Shown: positions 6,521 to 13,733 of the stretch, one piece after another
Numbering within the stretch: the first letter of the stretch is position 1
Layout: the number at the start of each line of letters is the position of its first letter
DNA from: a virus
DNA length: 24,196 bases
Reading direction: 5' to 3' (one strand)
IMG/VR virus record: IMGVR_UViG_3300020185_000258
Span: 1-24,196 of that record
Made by a program: the position numbers and the translations under genes
Notes under the pieces: model-generated
Told to the model about the DNA's origin: nothing
What the model saw: the letters and a program-made list of their open reading frames with translations, nothing else
Database searches by the model: none

Positions 6521-6782
6521 ATAGTGGTGGGTAATCATCATCGTTGTTTTTTATTGGAGCTTCGTTATGAACCATCTTATCAAGTTTAGTTCTAAGAAGC
6601 TGAACTTCTTTTTCAAGATAATCTATTTTAACCTTGTCACGTTCTGACTGAGCTAATAAGGTCTTGATATCCTGCTTCATTTCTTGCAGGTTCATATTAA
6701 GCATGCCTACTGCAAATGCAAATATACCAGGTAAAGCCCAAGCTTTAACGGTGTTAATAATAGACGTTTCACTTGTACTCAT
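6459..6782 (-). CDS. 107-aa membrane-anchored coiled-coil protein (holin or i-spanin-like)
   Basis: An N-terminal membrane span at about residues 9-27 (VKAWALPGIFAFAVGM) is followed by a coiled coil at about 28-70 (heptad-like LEKEVQLLRTKLDKM) and a polar Pro/Asp-rich tail. This topology matches inner-membrane spanin subunits (Rz type) and also XhlA-like holin accessory proteins. The lipoprotein gene downstream begins within its last 62 nt in another frame, the arrangement typical of Rz/Rz1. The two genes are the only minus-strand pair here and probably form the lysis operon. No endolysin is visible in the window. The holin versus i-spanin choice is open. Confidence 0.68.
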   Translation of the reverse strand: MSTSETSIINTVKAWALPGIFAFAVGMLNMNLQEMKQDIKTLLAQSERDKVKIDYLEKEVQLLRTKLDKMVHNEAPIKNNDDDYPPLYAVIPKHTSDSSRFVPNNQL

Positions 6783-6803
6783 GTGTACAATTTATTATCT
6801 TTA
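6773..6803 (+). promoter_or_regulatory. possible promoter for the DnaA-like operon
   Basis: TTG at 6773-6775 and TATCTTTA at 6796-6803 are spaced by 20 nt and resemble the Bacteroidota -33/-7 pair TTG and TAnnTTTG, with the last G replaced by A. It lies in the 120-bp divergent spacer about 100 bp before the plus-strand start at 6903. In an AT-rich sequence such matches occur by chance. Confidence 0.3.
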
Positions 6804-6902
6804 CAAGCTTTGCTTGTTTTAAATGCTAAAATACTAAACAACGAGAGCTTCCTCTCAAGTATAATATACAAAACAACTACTAACTATCCTAAAATATCAT
6901 CT

Positions 6903-7460
6903 ATGAAAAAAAGATTTGTTAACACCAATCTAGAAATAGCCACAGAATATAAAGTAATGGCTGACCTCTGGAAAGATATTGAAAGAGAATTTGAAATAAC
7001 TAAAAGTAGAAACCGTAAGAATGTAATCTATAGGTATTCTGCAATGGTTGCTATGAAGAAACATGGTAACCTCCCTTTAGCAGATATTGGAAGCATCTTT
7101 AATAAAGATCACGCTACTGTAATTCATGCTAATAAAGCACACCAAGCTAATTATGATTATGATAAAAGGTATCTCAATGTGTATTTAAATATAGAAGCTT
7201 TAGTAAAAGAAAGCCTTGATCAATATGAGTTACGAACAACTGATATACCTGAGTTAAACTCTACGCAACAAAATTATGATGGTGTGGTAAGAGTCTATCG
7301 TAAGTATATAAACCAAATAGAAGATGATAATGCTAATTTAAAACTTAAAATGAAACTTATGGAAAAGAAATATGATGCAATGGTTAAGCAGTTTAATACA
7401 ATCGTAGAACGCAACCAAAGATTAAATGAGTTAGCTAACAGATACAAAAACTTAATCTAA
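6903..7460 (+). CDS. DnaA domain IV-like DNA-binding protein with coiled coil
   Basis: In this 185-aa protein, residues 61-80 read DIGSIFNKDHATVIHANKAH. This matches the DnaA domain IV signature (helix-turn-helix with xRDHxTVxHAxxK), the part of the bacterial initiator that reads DnaA boxes. A basic region (KSRNRKNVIYRYSAMVAMKK) precedes it as in DnaA. There is no AAA+ domain. After residue 120 comes a long coiled coil (NANLKLKMKLMEKKYDAMV). It may recognise a phage origin and bring in the helicase, or occupy host DnaA boxes. The open frame extends upstream to a GTG at 6783, but the first 40 residues lack DnaA-like features and start opposite the divergent gene, so I chose the ATG at 6903. 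It is 1 nt from the next gene. Confidence 0.75.
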   Translation: MKKRFVNTNLEIATEYKVMADLWKDIEREFEITKSRNRKNVIYRYSAMVAMKKHGNLPLADIGSIFNKDHATVIHANKAHQANYDYDKRYLNVYLNIEALVKESLDQYELRTTDIPELNSTQQNYDGVVRVYRKYINQIEDDNANLKLKMKLMEKKYDAMVKQFNTIVERNQRLNELANRYKNLI

Positions 7461-7461
7461 C

Positions 7462-8031
7462 ATGAACCAGCTAAACCTATTTACTTACCTAGCCCGTAAG
7501 AAAATAACACCTAATGAATATGCGGCCTTGTTTAACATTCATAATAAAGCTACAATCAATAAGGGTTTAGAAGTTAACTATGATTATTTAAGAATGCTAG
7601 GTTTCATTATTAAAGAAGAGGGTAAGTGGATTATTACTAAAGCAGGTACTGGTGTAATAAATCAGGTTGATAGTTATTTTGCTGAACCACTGAATATTAA
7701 AGTGGCAAAACGCTTAGATACAGAAAGTATAAATACTTTAACGGAAGCATTACTAAAACTATACCCAGTAAAAACTTTAGATGAAAAGAAAAGACGCTTG
7801 CGTGATAACAAAATAGATGTTAGCTTTAAACTTCGTAAGTTTTTTACTAAATATACTGAATATGACTTTGAGTTAGTATTTGATGCTACTGTAGAATACT
7901 TAGAAGAAGGTGAAGAGCAAAACTATACTTGGACAAAATCTATAAGTAACTACATTTCTAAAGATAACATCAGTGAACTAGCCAAGTGGTGTGAAATCTT
8001 ATATAACCGAAACAAGAATAAGAATGAATAA
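7462..8031 (+). CDS. winged-helix protein, candidate helicase loader
   Basis: The first 65 residues of this 189-aa protein resemble a winged helix: helix (LARKKITPNEYAALFNI), second helix (NYDYLRMLGFI) and a beta wing (KEEGKWIITKAG). A helical C-terminal domain follows (KLRKFFTKYTEYDFELVFDA and onward), with a layout similar to DnaD/loader-type modules. It lies directly between the DnaA-like gene and the DnaB-like helicase and overlaps the latter by 8 nt. By position and architecture it may load the helicase at the phage origin. There is no Walker motif, so it is not a DnaC/DnaI ATPase. The family is not recognised with certainty. Confidence 0.55.
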   Translation: MNQLNLFTYLARKKITPNEYAALFNIHNKATINKGLEVNYDYLRMLGFIIKEEGKWIITKAGTGVINQVDSYFAEPLNIKVAKRLDTESINTLTEALLKLYPVKTLDEKKRRLRDNKIDVSFKLRKFFTKYTEYDFELVFDATVEYLEEGEEQNYTWTKSISNYISKDNISELAKWCEILYNRNKNKNE

Positions 8032-9031
8032 TAAACCATACACTACCATAGCTGATGCAATTGAAGAAGGATTTAAATATATAAGTAAACGTAGCCGTGG
8101 TGAAGAATCTTCTTTACTTACTCCGTTTACTACATTGAATCGCTTATTTGTAGAAGGTTTACCTTGGTCAAGTCACTTAGTTATAGGAGCAAGATCAGGT
8201 GTAGGTAAAACTTTGATTAAAGATCAGCTTTTAAACGCAGCATTTGATCCTAAAATAAATCCTAACCTCAATGTAAAGGTTCTAGATTTTAGTCTTGAAA
8301 TGCCTTTACAAGCAACTGGTTTACGCCTTATTCAAGGAGTAACTAAAATTGATAAGTCAACTCTACTAAGTACTTATGGTAATAAAATACCTCAAAGTAG
8401 TTTAGATCTAATAGAGAAGATGATCAGGAATAGACGTAAGCAACCTTGGAGTATTGAAACTTCCCCATCAACTGTTGATGAGTTAAGAGAACGTATACTT
8501 CAAGAAATAAATAGATGGTCTAATGAAAAAGATGCTAAGATAATTGTAGCTCTTGATCACAGTCTACTTGTAAAAGGTAATAAAGGTGATAAAGAAGGAG
8601 ATGTAATTGCTAAGTATAGTGAAATGATAACTAACCTACGTTCTAATTATGGTATTACTGTAATTACTCTTTCTCAGTTAAACCGTAACATTGAAGATGG
8701 ACATAGAAAAATACCAGGTAGAGCAGATAATTATCCGCAAACATCTGATATATCAAGTTCTGATAAGTTACTACACCATTGTGACTTTATGTTTATTCTA
8801 AACAGACCCAGTGACTTTAATCTAAAGTTCTATGGGCCTGAAAAGTTTATTGTACCTAATCACAATAACTATGTTGCATTACATGTAGTAAAGAATAGAT
8901 CTGGTGAACATAAAATGATTCACCTTAATGCTAACTATGCTAACTATGTATTTGAAGAAATGGCTGAACCACCTGAATCTAATGAACTAGGTGAGATCAC
9001 CAAGAAACAAAACCCCTTTAAAAAGAAATAA
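8024..9031 (+). CDS. dnaB: DnaB-like replicative helicase (SF4), single RecA-like domain
   Basis: Of 335 residues, Walker A is GARSGVGKT at 55-63. The LDFSLEMP motif (88-95) is the SLEM signature of DnaB. Walker B lies in KIIVALDHSL with Asp178, and the H4-like motif VITLSQLNR spans 213-221. A late DFMFILNR segment and a basic KNRSG follow. The N-terminal primase-binding domain of bacterial DnaB is missing, so only the motor domain and a short linker helix remain, as in several phage helicases. The ATG at 8024 overlaps the upstream stop; an upstream in-frame GTG at 7991 would add 11 residues. It works with the primase, SSB-like protein and polymerase encoded downstream. Confidence 0.92.
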   Translation: MNNKPYTTIADAIEEGFKYISKRSRGEESSLLTPFTTLNRLFVEGLPWSSHLVIGARSGVGKTLIKDQLLNAAFDPKINPNLNVKVLDFSLEMPLQATGLRLIQGVTKIDKSTLLSTYGNKIPQSSLDLIEKMIRNRRKQPWSIETSPSTVDELRERILQEINRWSNEKDAKIIVALDHSLLVKGNKGDKEGDVIAKYSEMITNLRSNYGITVITLSQLNRNIEDGHRKIPGRADNYPQTSDISSSDKLLHHCDFMFILNRPSDFNLKFYGPEKFIVPNHNNYVALHVVKNRSGEHKMIHLNANYANYVFEEMAEPPESNELGEITKKQNPFKKK

Positions 9032-9053
9032 TTAATAGTAACCCTTAAAACAA

Positions 9054-9698
9054 ATGACAACAGAAGAAAGAAAAGCTAAGAAAAAAGAACTGTATGCTCT
9101 ATATGAGCCATACTTTAAGGCACAAGGAATTGATAATCCTTACTTCGTACCTAAACCTATTCGTAGAGAAGGAGCTGGTGAACAATATGTAGCAGTTGCA
9201 TTCTTTGAGAATGAGTTAAGTGTAATATCTAAAACGAAAGAAGTCTATGTAGAAAATATTGACTACAGAGATATGAGTCGTAGAGATAGTAAGTACATAT
9301 TATATAAGTGGACTTACAACCCTTATTGGAACGATGAATCAGAAGGTTATGAAAGAATAACCATAACTAGTAGAAATGGTGATACTTTTATCAAGTATGC
9401 TGTACCTATTGAAGAATTTGAAATAGTTGGTGAAGGTTTAGAATTTTGGGAACGCTATAAAACTGTAGCACAACAAGAAGAATTACCACTATTTGATATG
9501 AGTTCTATATCTGGAGTTAAACCAACGCATGAACCTATTGATCAGGCTTCTGCATTTGGTAAACTACCTGATGATGAAGGTATGAGTACACGGTTTAGTG
9601 ATCTTACAGCAAGAGATTTGTATGCTCTAATGCACAGGAGACCTATTAGTAGTATACCAGGTATCAATGAGTTTATAAACAAAGAAAACAATATCTAA
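9054..9698 (+). CDS. unknown 214-aa protein in replication operon
   Basis: The N-terminus is basic and helical (MTTEERKAKKKELYALYEPYF). A strand-rich middle follows (EQYVAVAFFENELSVIS; YERITITSRNGD; FIKYAVPIEEFEIVGEG), then an Asp/Pro-containing C-terminal region with LTARDLYALMHRRPIS. No catalytic motif, cysteine cluster or membrane span is seen. Its TAATG overlap with the Sak4-like ATPase downstream suggests coupled translation and perhaps physical partnership in recombination. Unrecognised. Confidence 0.78.
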   Translation: MTTEERKAKKKELYALYEPYFKAQGIDNPYFVPKPIRREGAGEQYVAVAFFENELSVISKTKEVYVENIDYRDMSRRDSKYILYKWTYNPYWNDESEGYERITITSRNGDTFIKYAVPIEEFEIVGEGLEFWERYKTVAQQEELPLFDMSSISGVKPTHEPIDQASAFGKLPDDEGMSTRFSDLTARDLYALMHRRPISSIPGINEFINKENNI

Positions 9699-10378
9699 TG
9701 GCACAAGGTGTATTAATTATTGGGGAGTCTGGTAGTGGTAAATCAACCGCTATCAAGACGTTAGATCCTGCAGAAACATTTATCTATAACGTAGCTAACA
9801 AACCTTTACCTTTTAGAGGCTGGAAAAAGAGATACCAGTATGAAGGTGATGGGATGAACATGAGTAAACAGAATACTCCGCTAGGCTTAGCTAAAAGTGT
9901 TACTAAGTTGCTTGCAGCTAAACCAGAGATAAAGAATATCATCATTGATGACTTTCAATATCTTATGGCTTTTGAGTACATGAATCAAGCTGATGTTAAA
10001 GGTTATGATAAGTTTGTTAAACTTGCTAAGCAGATTTATGACATCATTAAGTTTACTCTAACTGAGTTACCAGATGATGTATTTGTAGTATTCCTATCAC
10101 ATGCTGAAGAGTCTGTTGATATGGATGGCCGCAGGAAAATTAAAGCTAAGACTATTGGTAAGATGATTGACAATGCCCTTACATTAGAAGGACTATTTTC
10201 AATTGTACTATTCTCTAAAGTAAAGCGTACTAAAGAAGGTGTTGAGCATATATTTGAAACATTTAATAATGGAGAGAATACATGTAAGTCACCTGAAGGT
10301 ATGTTTGAACCAGAGATTCCAAATGACCTCAGCTATGTTAGAGATTGTATCATTAGATACGAAAATGAAGAAGAATAA
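9698..10378 (+). CDS. Sak4-like RecA-superfamily ATPase (AAA_24 type)
   Basis: Walker A is GESGSGKST at residues 9-17, almost at the N-terminus, and Walker B is IIIDDFQYL at about 81-89. The strand-terminating FVVFLSHAEE (about 129-138) holds a sensor-like His/Glu, and KTIGKMIDN follows. At 226 aa with only a single RecA-like core, it fits the phage Sak4/AAA_24 group. These proteins promote single-strand annealing or recombination together with a phage SSB. The SSB-like protein encoded next supports this pairing. Its role would be recombination-dependent replication or gap repair with the RecB-like nuclease and RusA also encoded here. Confidence 0.78.
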   Translation: MAQGVLIIGESGSGKSTAIKTLDPAETFIYNVANKPLPFRGWKKRYQYEGDGMNMSKQNTPLGLAKSVTKLLAAKPEIKNIIIDDFQYLMAFEYMNQADVKGYDKFVKLAKQIYDIIKFTLTELPDDVFVVFLSHAEESVDMDGRRKIKAKTIGKMIDNALTLEGLFSIVLFSKVKRTKEGVEHIFETFNNGENTCKSPEGMFEPEIPNDLSYVRDCIIRYENEEE

Positions 10379-10396
10379 TTTTAAAAGTAAAAAAAC

Positions 10397-11098
10397 ATGT
10401 TAAGTACTAAAAACATCACCGTAGGTGGACCAAGTAAAGTAAGCCCATTAATTAAGCCAGGAACTCATAAAGTAAGAATCTATGATTTGTACTCTGAGAA
10501 ACCACCTTATAATGATACTACTAACCCTGATAGATTAAACGTTAACATTCGTGTTGAAACAGAACCTATTGAAGGATTAGAAGGTTGGGAACGTATTAAA
10601 GATAACCCATCTGCAGGTGTAGCTGAAGGTCAAATTGGTATTGTATCATTGAACCCTTATGGTTTTTCTAGCCGTAAACTTGCAGACGGTACTATAATTG
10701 ACCGTGACGGTTCTATCTTAAGATTGCTAAAAGGTTTAGCCAGCGCTAAAGGTGTTGAAGATGAACTAGATAGCATTGAAGCTAAAACTATTGAAGATTT
10801 TGTTGCAATGGCTAAGCGTATCATTTGTGATGATGAATACCTACACCTTGTTATAGGTGCTAAAAAGTCTGCTGCTAACGGATACTACAAGTATTACTTA
10901 GATTTAGCTCAGCCTAAAGGTAGAAAAGGACTTGCATTCAATAATGATCCTGCTAAGTTGTTTGAATTTTCTGAAGAGAAAGATATCTATGTTACACAGA
11001 AAGCTAAAGAGTTAGCTGCTGAAAAAGCAAATGAGTCTACACCTGTTGGAGAATTTGGTAACACTACTGCATCTGCAAATGAATTTGAAGAACTGTAA
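10397..11098 (+). CDS. single-stranded DNA-binding-like protein
   Basis: In this 233-aa protein, residues 20-165 are strand-rich (HKVRIYDLYSEKPPY; DRLNVNIRVETEPI; IGIVSLNPYGFSS; HLVIGAKKSA) with a possible OB-fold core. The C-terminus is a disordered Ala/Glu/Asn-rich tail ending ANEFEEL, an acidic-hydrophobic tip like those of SSBs. It follows the Sak4-like gene and ends with a strong terminator, consistent with high expression of an SSB. There are no cysteines in an arrangement like T4 gp32. The first eight residues (MLSTKNIT) are identical to those of the primase encoded next. SSB assignment rests on composition, tail and neighbours and is not proven. Confidence 0.55.
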   Translation: MLSTKNITVGGPSKVSPLIKPGTHKVRIYDLYSEKPPYNDTTNPDRLNVNIRVETEPIEGLEGWERIKDNPSAGVAEGQIGIVSLNPYGFSSRKLADGTIIDRDGSILRLLKGLASAKGVEDELDSIEAKTIEDFVAMAKRIICDDEYLHLVIGAKKSAANGYYKYYLDLAQPKGRKGLAFNNDPAKLFEFSEEKDIYVTQKAKELAAEKANESTPVGEFGNTTASANEFEEL

Positions 11099-11118
11099 TT
11101 AATAGTTACTATTATTAG

Positions 11119-11146
11119 AGAGGGGGCTACGGTCCCCTCTTTTTTT
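11119..11146 (+). terminator. strong intrinsic terminator with UACG tetraloop
   Basis: A 9-bp stem (AGAGGGGGC with GTCCCCTCT, one G-T wobble) is capped by TACG and closed by C-G, the stable cUACGg tetraloop. It is followed directly by six or seven T residues. It ends the transcript through the SSB-like gene. Confidence 0.92.
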
Positions 11147-11180
11147 GTTTAATTATTTTTTATAAGTTTACTGATGTCAA

Positions 11181-12179
11181 ATGCTATCAACAAAAAACAT
11201 AACAGATAACATAAAGGATGTGCCTTCCAGGTGGATCTTTGAATACTATTGGAACTTACCAGACCCACTTGATGGGCAGAGAATACAAGTACCATCATTA
11301 TTCAATCCATCGGAACGCACTCCTTCCATGTATTTTTATTTTGATGAAAAGTATAATGACTACAGGTTTAAATGCTTTTCTACAAATAATCAAGGTGATG
11401 GTGTCAGTTTGTTAATGAGTCTAGAAAATATTCCGTTTAACCAGGCAGCCTTACGCATTCTTAATGACTACAATAAGTATGTTATTGAAAATGGTACCAA
11501 GACTGTTAAACGTGAGTATACACAACAGCAAACAAAATATCAAGTAGATAGTGTAGAGATTAGAGGTTGGACTGTATTAGATGAGAAGTATTGGTTGCAT
11601 CTATTTAAGATCAATAGCAGTACTTTAAAACGCTTTAACGTTAAACCTCTTCATTCAGTAACTCTAGTAGCGGAAACGCCAGAAGGAGTTAAAAAATCTA
11701 CCATATCTCATTCACATATGTATGGTTACTTTAATGATGATAATGAACTTTATAAAGTTTATCAACCATCTAGTAAGAAGTATAAGTTTATGAAACTTCA
11801 GGATTACCTGCAAGGATTACATCAACTTACATATGAGAAACCCTATTTGGTAATTTGTTCATCTCTTAAAGATTGTATGGCATTATATGAGTTAGGTTAT
11901 AGAAATGTTGAAACTGTCGCACCAGATAGTGAAAACACTATGATCAAACCTATGTATATAGAAACGTTCCTTAAGAGATACAAAGGTGTAGTTACGCTAT
12001 TTGATAATGATGAAGCTGGTATAAATGCTGGACTTAAGTATAAAGAAGAGTATGGTATAGAACCAACTGTTTTAAACTTAATGAAAGACTTATCAGATAG
12101 CATTGCTAGTCATGGACTTGAGCATGTAAGAGCATGTCTTACACCATTACTAAGAAAAGCCCTATCTTTGAATTCATGA
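11181..12179 (+). CDS. dnaG: DnaG-like primase with degenerate zinc finger and TOPRIM domain
   Basis: In this 332-aa protein, residues 39-80 follow the CHC2 zinc-finger pattern of primases (FNPSERTPSM, then KCFSTNNQGDG). All but one of the metal-binding Cys/His positions are replaced, so zinc is probably not bound. A TOPRIM domain occupies about 221-300: YLVICSSLKDCMALYELG is the first strand and helix, where the usual Glu-Gly is Ser-Ser (227-228). LFDNDEAG (273-280) carries the Asp-x-Asp pair, and MKDLSD follows. It would make primers for the family B polymerase in partnership with the DnaB-like helicase. It starts a new unit after a terminator and overlaps RusA by ATGA. Confidence 0.82.
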   Translation: MLSTKNITDNIKDVPSRWIFEYYWNLPDPLDGQRIQVPSLFNPSERTPSMYFYFDEKYNDYRFKCFSTNNQGDGVSLLMSLENIPFNQAALRILNDYNKYVIENGTKTVKREYTQQQTKYQVDSVEIRGWTVLDEKYWLHLFKINSSTLKRFNVKPLHSVTLVAETPEGVKKSTISHSHMYGYFNDDNELYKVYQPSSKKYKFMKLQDYLQGLHQLTYEKPYLVICSSLKDCMALYELGYRNVETVAPDSENTMIKPMYIETFLKRYKGVVTLFDNDEAGINAGLKYKEEYGIEPTVLNLMKDLSDSIASHGLEHVRACLTPLLRKALSLNS

Positions 12180-12544
12180 AAGAGTTTTTTATTCCTTACA
12201 ACGTACCATCATCAAAGAACAGCCGTCAATGGACAGGTAAGTACTTTGTTGTAAGTAAAGGTGTACAGAAATGGAAAGCACTTACTAAACCAGTTTGGCA
12301 GAAATATCAATCAGACTTTATAAAAGCTATTGAAGGTAAAGCTCTTCCTCTTAAAATAGAGATGGAGTTTATCAGAGGTAGCAAACATAAGTTTGATTAT
12401 ATTAATCCTGCACAAACAATTCAAGATGAAATGGTACACCACGGTTGGTTAGAAGATGACAACTGTACCATTATGATTCCTTACTTTAAAGAATACAGTT
12501 ACGACAAGGAAAACCCTGGCGTATACATCCGTATTCTAGATTAA
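12176..12544 (+). CDS. rusA: RusA-like Holliday junction resolvase
   Basis: The 122-aa protein begins FFIPYNVPSSKNSRQW, like the RusA N-terminal strand and basic loop. The signature lies at about residues 73-96: KFDYINPAQTIQDEM and then HHGWLEDDN, giving Asp74, Asn77, Asp84 and the Asp94-Asp95 pair that in RusA bind Mg2+ and cleave four-way junctions. Length matches RusA (about 120 aa). The ATG at 12176 overlaps the primase stop as ATGA, which decides the start over the longer in-frame ATG at 12134. It probably resolves branched intermediates before packaging. Confidence 0.8.
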   Translation: MKEFFIPYNVPSSKNSRQWTGKYFVVSKGVQKWKALTKPVWQKYQSDFIKAIEGKALPLKIEMEFIRGSKHKFDYINPAQTIQDEMVHHGWLEDDNCTIMIPYFKEYSYDKENPGVYIRILD

Positions 12545-12568
12545 TTCTAATTTTTAAATACAATCCGT

Positions 12569-13726
12569 ATGACAGATTTTAAATTGCTGTCACGGACTAC
12601 TAAAGAACTATTGTTCAGTGAGCCTTACTATGGGCACTTTTTATCTGGACTTAATAGATCTTTTAGTAGTGACGTGCCTACAGCCGGTGTTGCTAAAGAT
12701 GGTATTGGAGTAAAGCTTGTAGTTAATCCTTTTTTCTTTAGAGATCTTAATGAACTCCATAGAAAAGGTTTATTGAAACATGAGCTACTTCATATTGCAT
12801 TTGGACACCTAATAATGCGTGATTCTTATCCAGATAAAAAGCTATTTAATATAGCTGCAGATCTAGAAATTAATCAACATATTGATCCTTCATGGTTACC
12901 AGAAGGTGGTATAACTATGAATTCCTTTCCTGAGCTAACTCTTCCACGTAAAGCTGGTACTAAGAAGTACTATGAGCTATTACAAGAAGAGCATGAGAAA
13001 GGAGAAGACGGCGCTCAATCATTACAAGATATGATGAGTGATGGTGAAGGAGTACCTAATCATGATTGGGAAGACTTTGAAGGATTATCTGAAGCTGAAG
13101 CTAAGCTTATTGATAAACAAGTAAAGCATCAAATGGTATCCATTGCAGAGGAAATGGAAAAAAGTTGTGGTAGTATTCCAGGAGAATTATCAGGTCTTAT
13201 TGAAAGGTTACGTCATGTAGAGCCTGCTAAGTTTGATTGGAAAGGATACTTAAGAAGATTTGTAGGATCATCTATTAAATCTTACACTAAAGTTCTTAGA
13301 CGTAAGCACAATAAAAGATATCCAGATAACCCAGGTCTTAAAATTAAATACAGAAACAGCGTGTTAGTTGCTATTGACACATCAGGATCTGTAAGTGATG
13401 ATGAAGTTAAGGAGTTCCTTAATGAAATTCATCACATCAATAAGACAGGTAGTTATGTAGATATCATTCAATGTGATACTAAAATCCACAGTGTTGAACC
13501 CTTTAATTCTAAAAAGGATTTTAAAGTACACGGAAGAGGAGGAACATCTTTCCAACCCGTGATTGATTATTATAATGAGAATAGAAGAAAATATACTACT
13601 CTCATTTATTTAACAGATGGTGAAGCTTCTTCACCAGAGAACTGTCCTAAAAGAACACTATGGTGTCACTCTAGCAGATCTAATATTAATGACAGATTAC
13701 CCGGTTATAAAATTAAATTAAACTAA
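12569..13726 (+). CDS. metallopeptidase-like/VWA protein (DUF2201 type)
   Basis: This 385-aa protein has an N-terminal zinc-peptidase-like domain with HELLHIAFGH at residues 71-80 and a possible third ligand in AADLEINQH (97-104). A charged helical linker follows. The C-terminal VWA domain has a complete MIDAS: DTSGS at 270-274, Thr326 in GGTSF and Asp350 in LTDGE. This order matches the DUF2201_N plus DUF2201 VWA-like family. VWA proteins act with MoxR-type AAA+ ATPases as remodelling or chaperone pairs, and a MoxR gene follows 7 nt downstream. Whether the peptidase site is active is unknown. In a phage the target could be a host complex or a phage metal-dependent assembly. Confidence 0.88.
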   Translation: MTDFKLLSRTTKELLFSEPYYGHFLSGLNRSFSSDVPTAGVAKDGIGVKLVVNPFFFRDLNELHRKGLLKHELLHIAFGHLIMRDSYPDKKLFNIAADLEINQHIDPSWLPEGGITMNSFPELTLPRKAGTKKYYELLQEEHEKGEDGAQSLQDMMSDGEGVPNHDWEDFEGLSEAEAKLIDKQVKHQMVSIAEEMEKSCGSIPGELSGLIERLRHVEPAKFDWKGYLRRFVGSSIKSYTKVLRRKHNKRYPDNPGLKIKYRNSVLVAIDTSGSVSDDEVKEFLNEIHHINKTGSYVDIIQCDTKIHSVEPFNSKKDFKVHGRGGTSFQPVIDYYNENRRKYTTLIYLTDGEASSPENCPKRTLWCHSSRSNINDRLPGYKIKLN

Positions 13727-13733
13727 AATTACT

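Noticed and set aside
6783-6902. N-terminal extension of the DnaA-like gene from a GTG start
   Set aside because: The extra 40 residues do not look like the DnaA region, begin directly against the divergent gene start and cover the most likely promoter space; the ATG at 6903 fits better.
11218-11415. Plus-strand 65-aa frame inside the primase gene
   Set aside because: It lies fully within the primase coding region in another frame, with no motif or coupling.
11897-12103. Minus-strand 68-aa frame
   Set aside because: It is antisense to the TOPRIM coding region, with no independent support.
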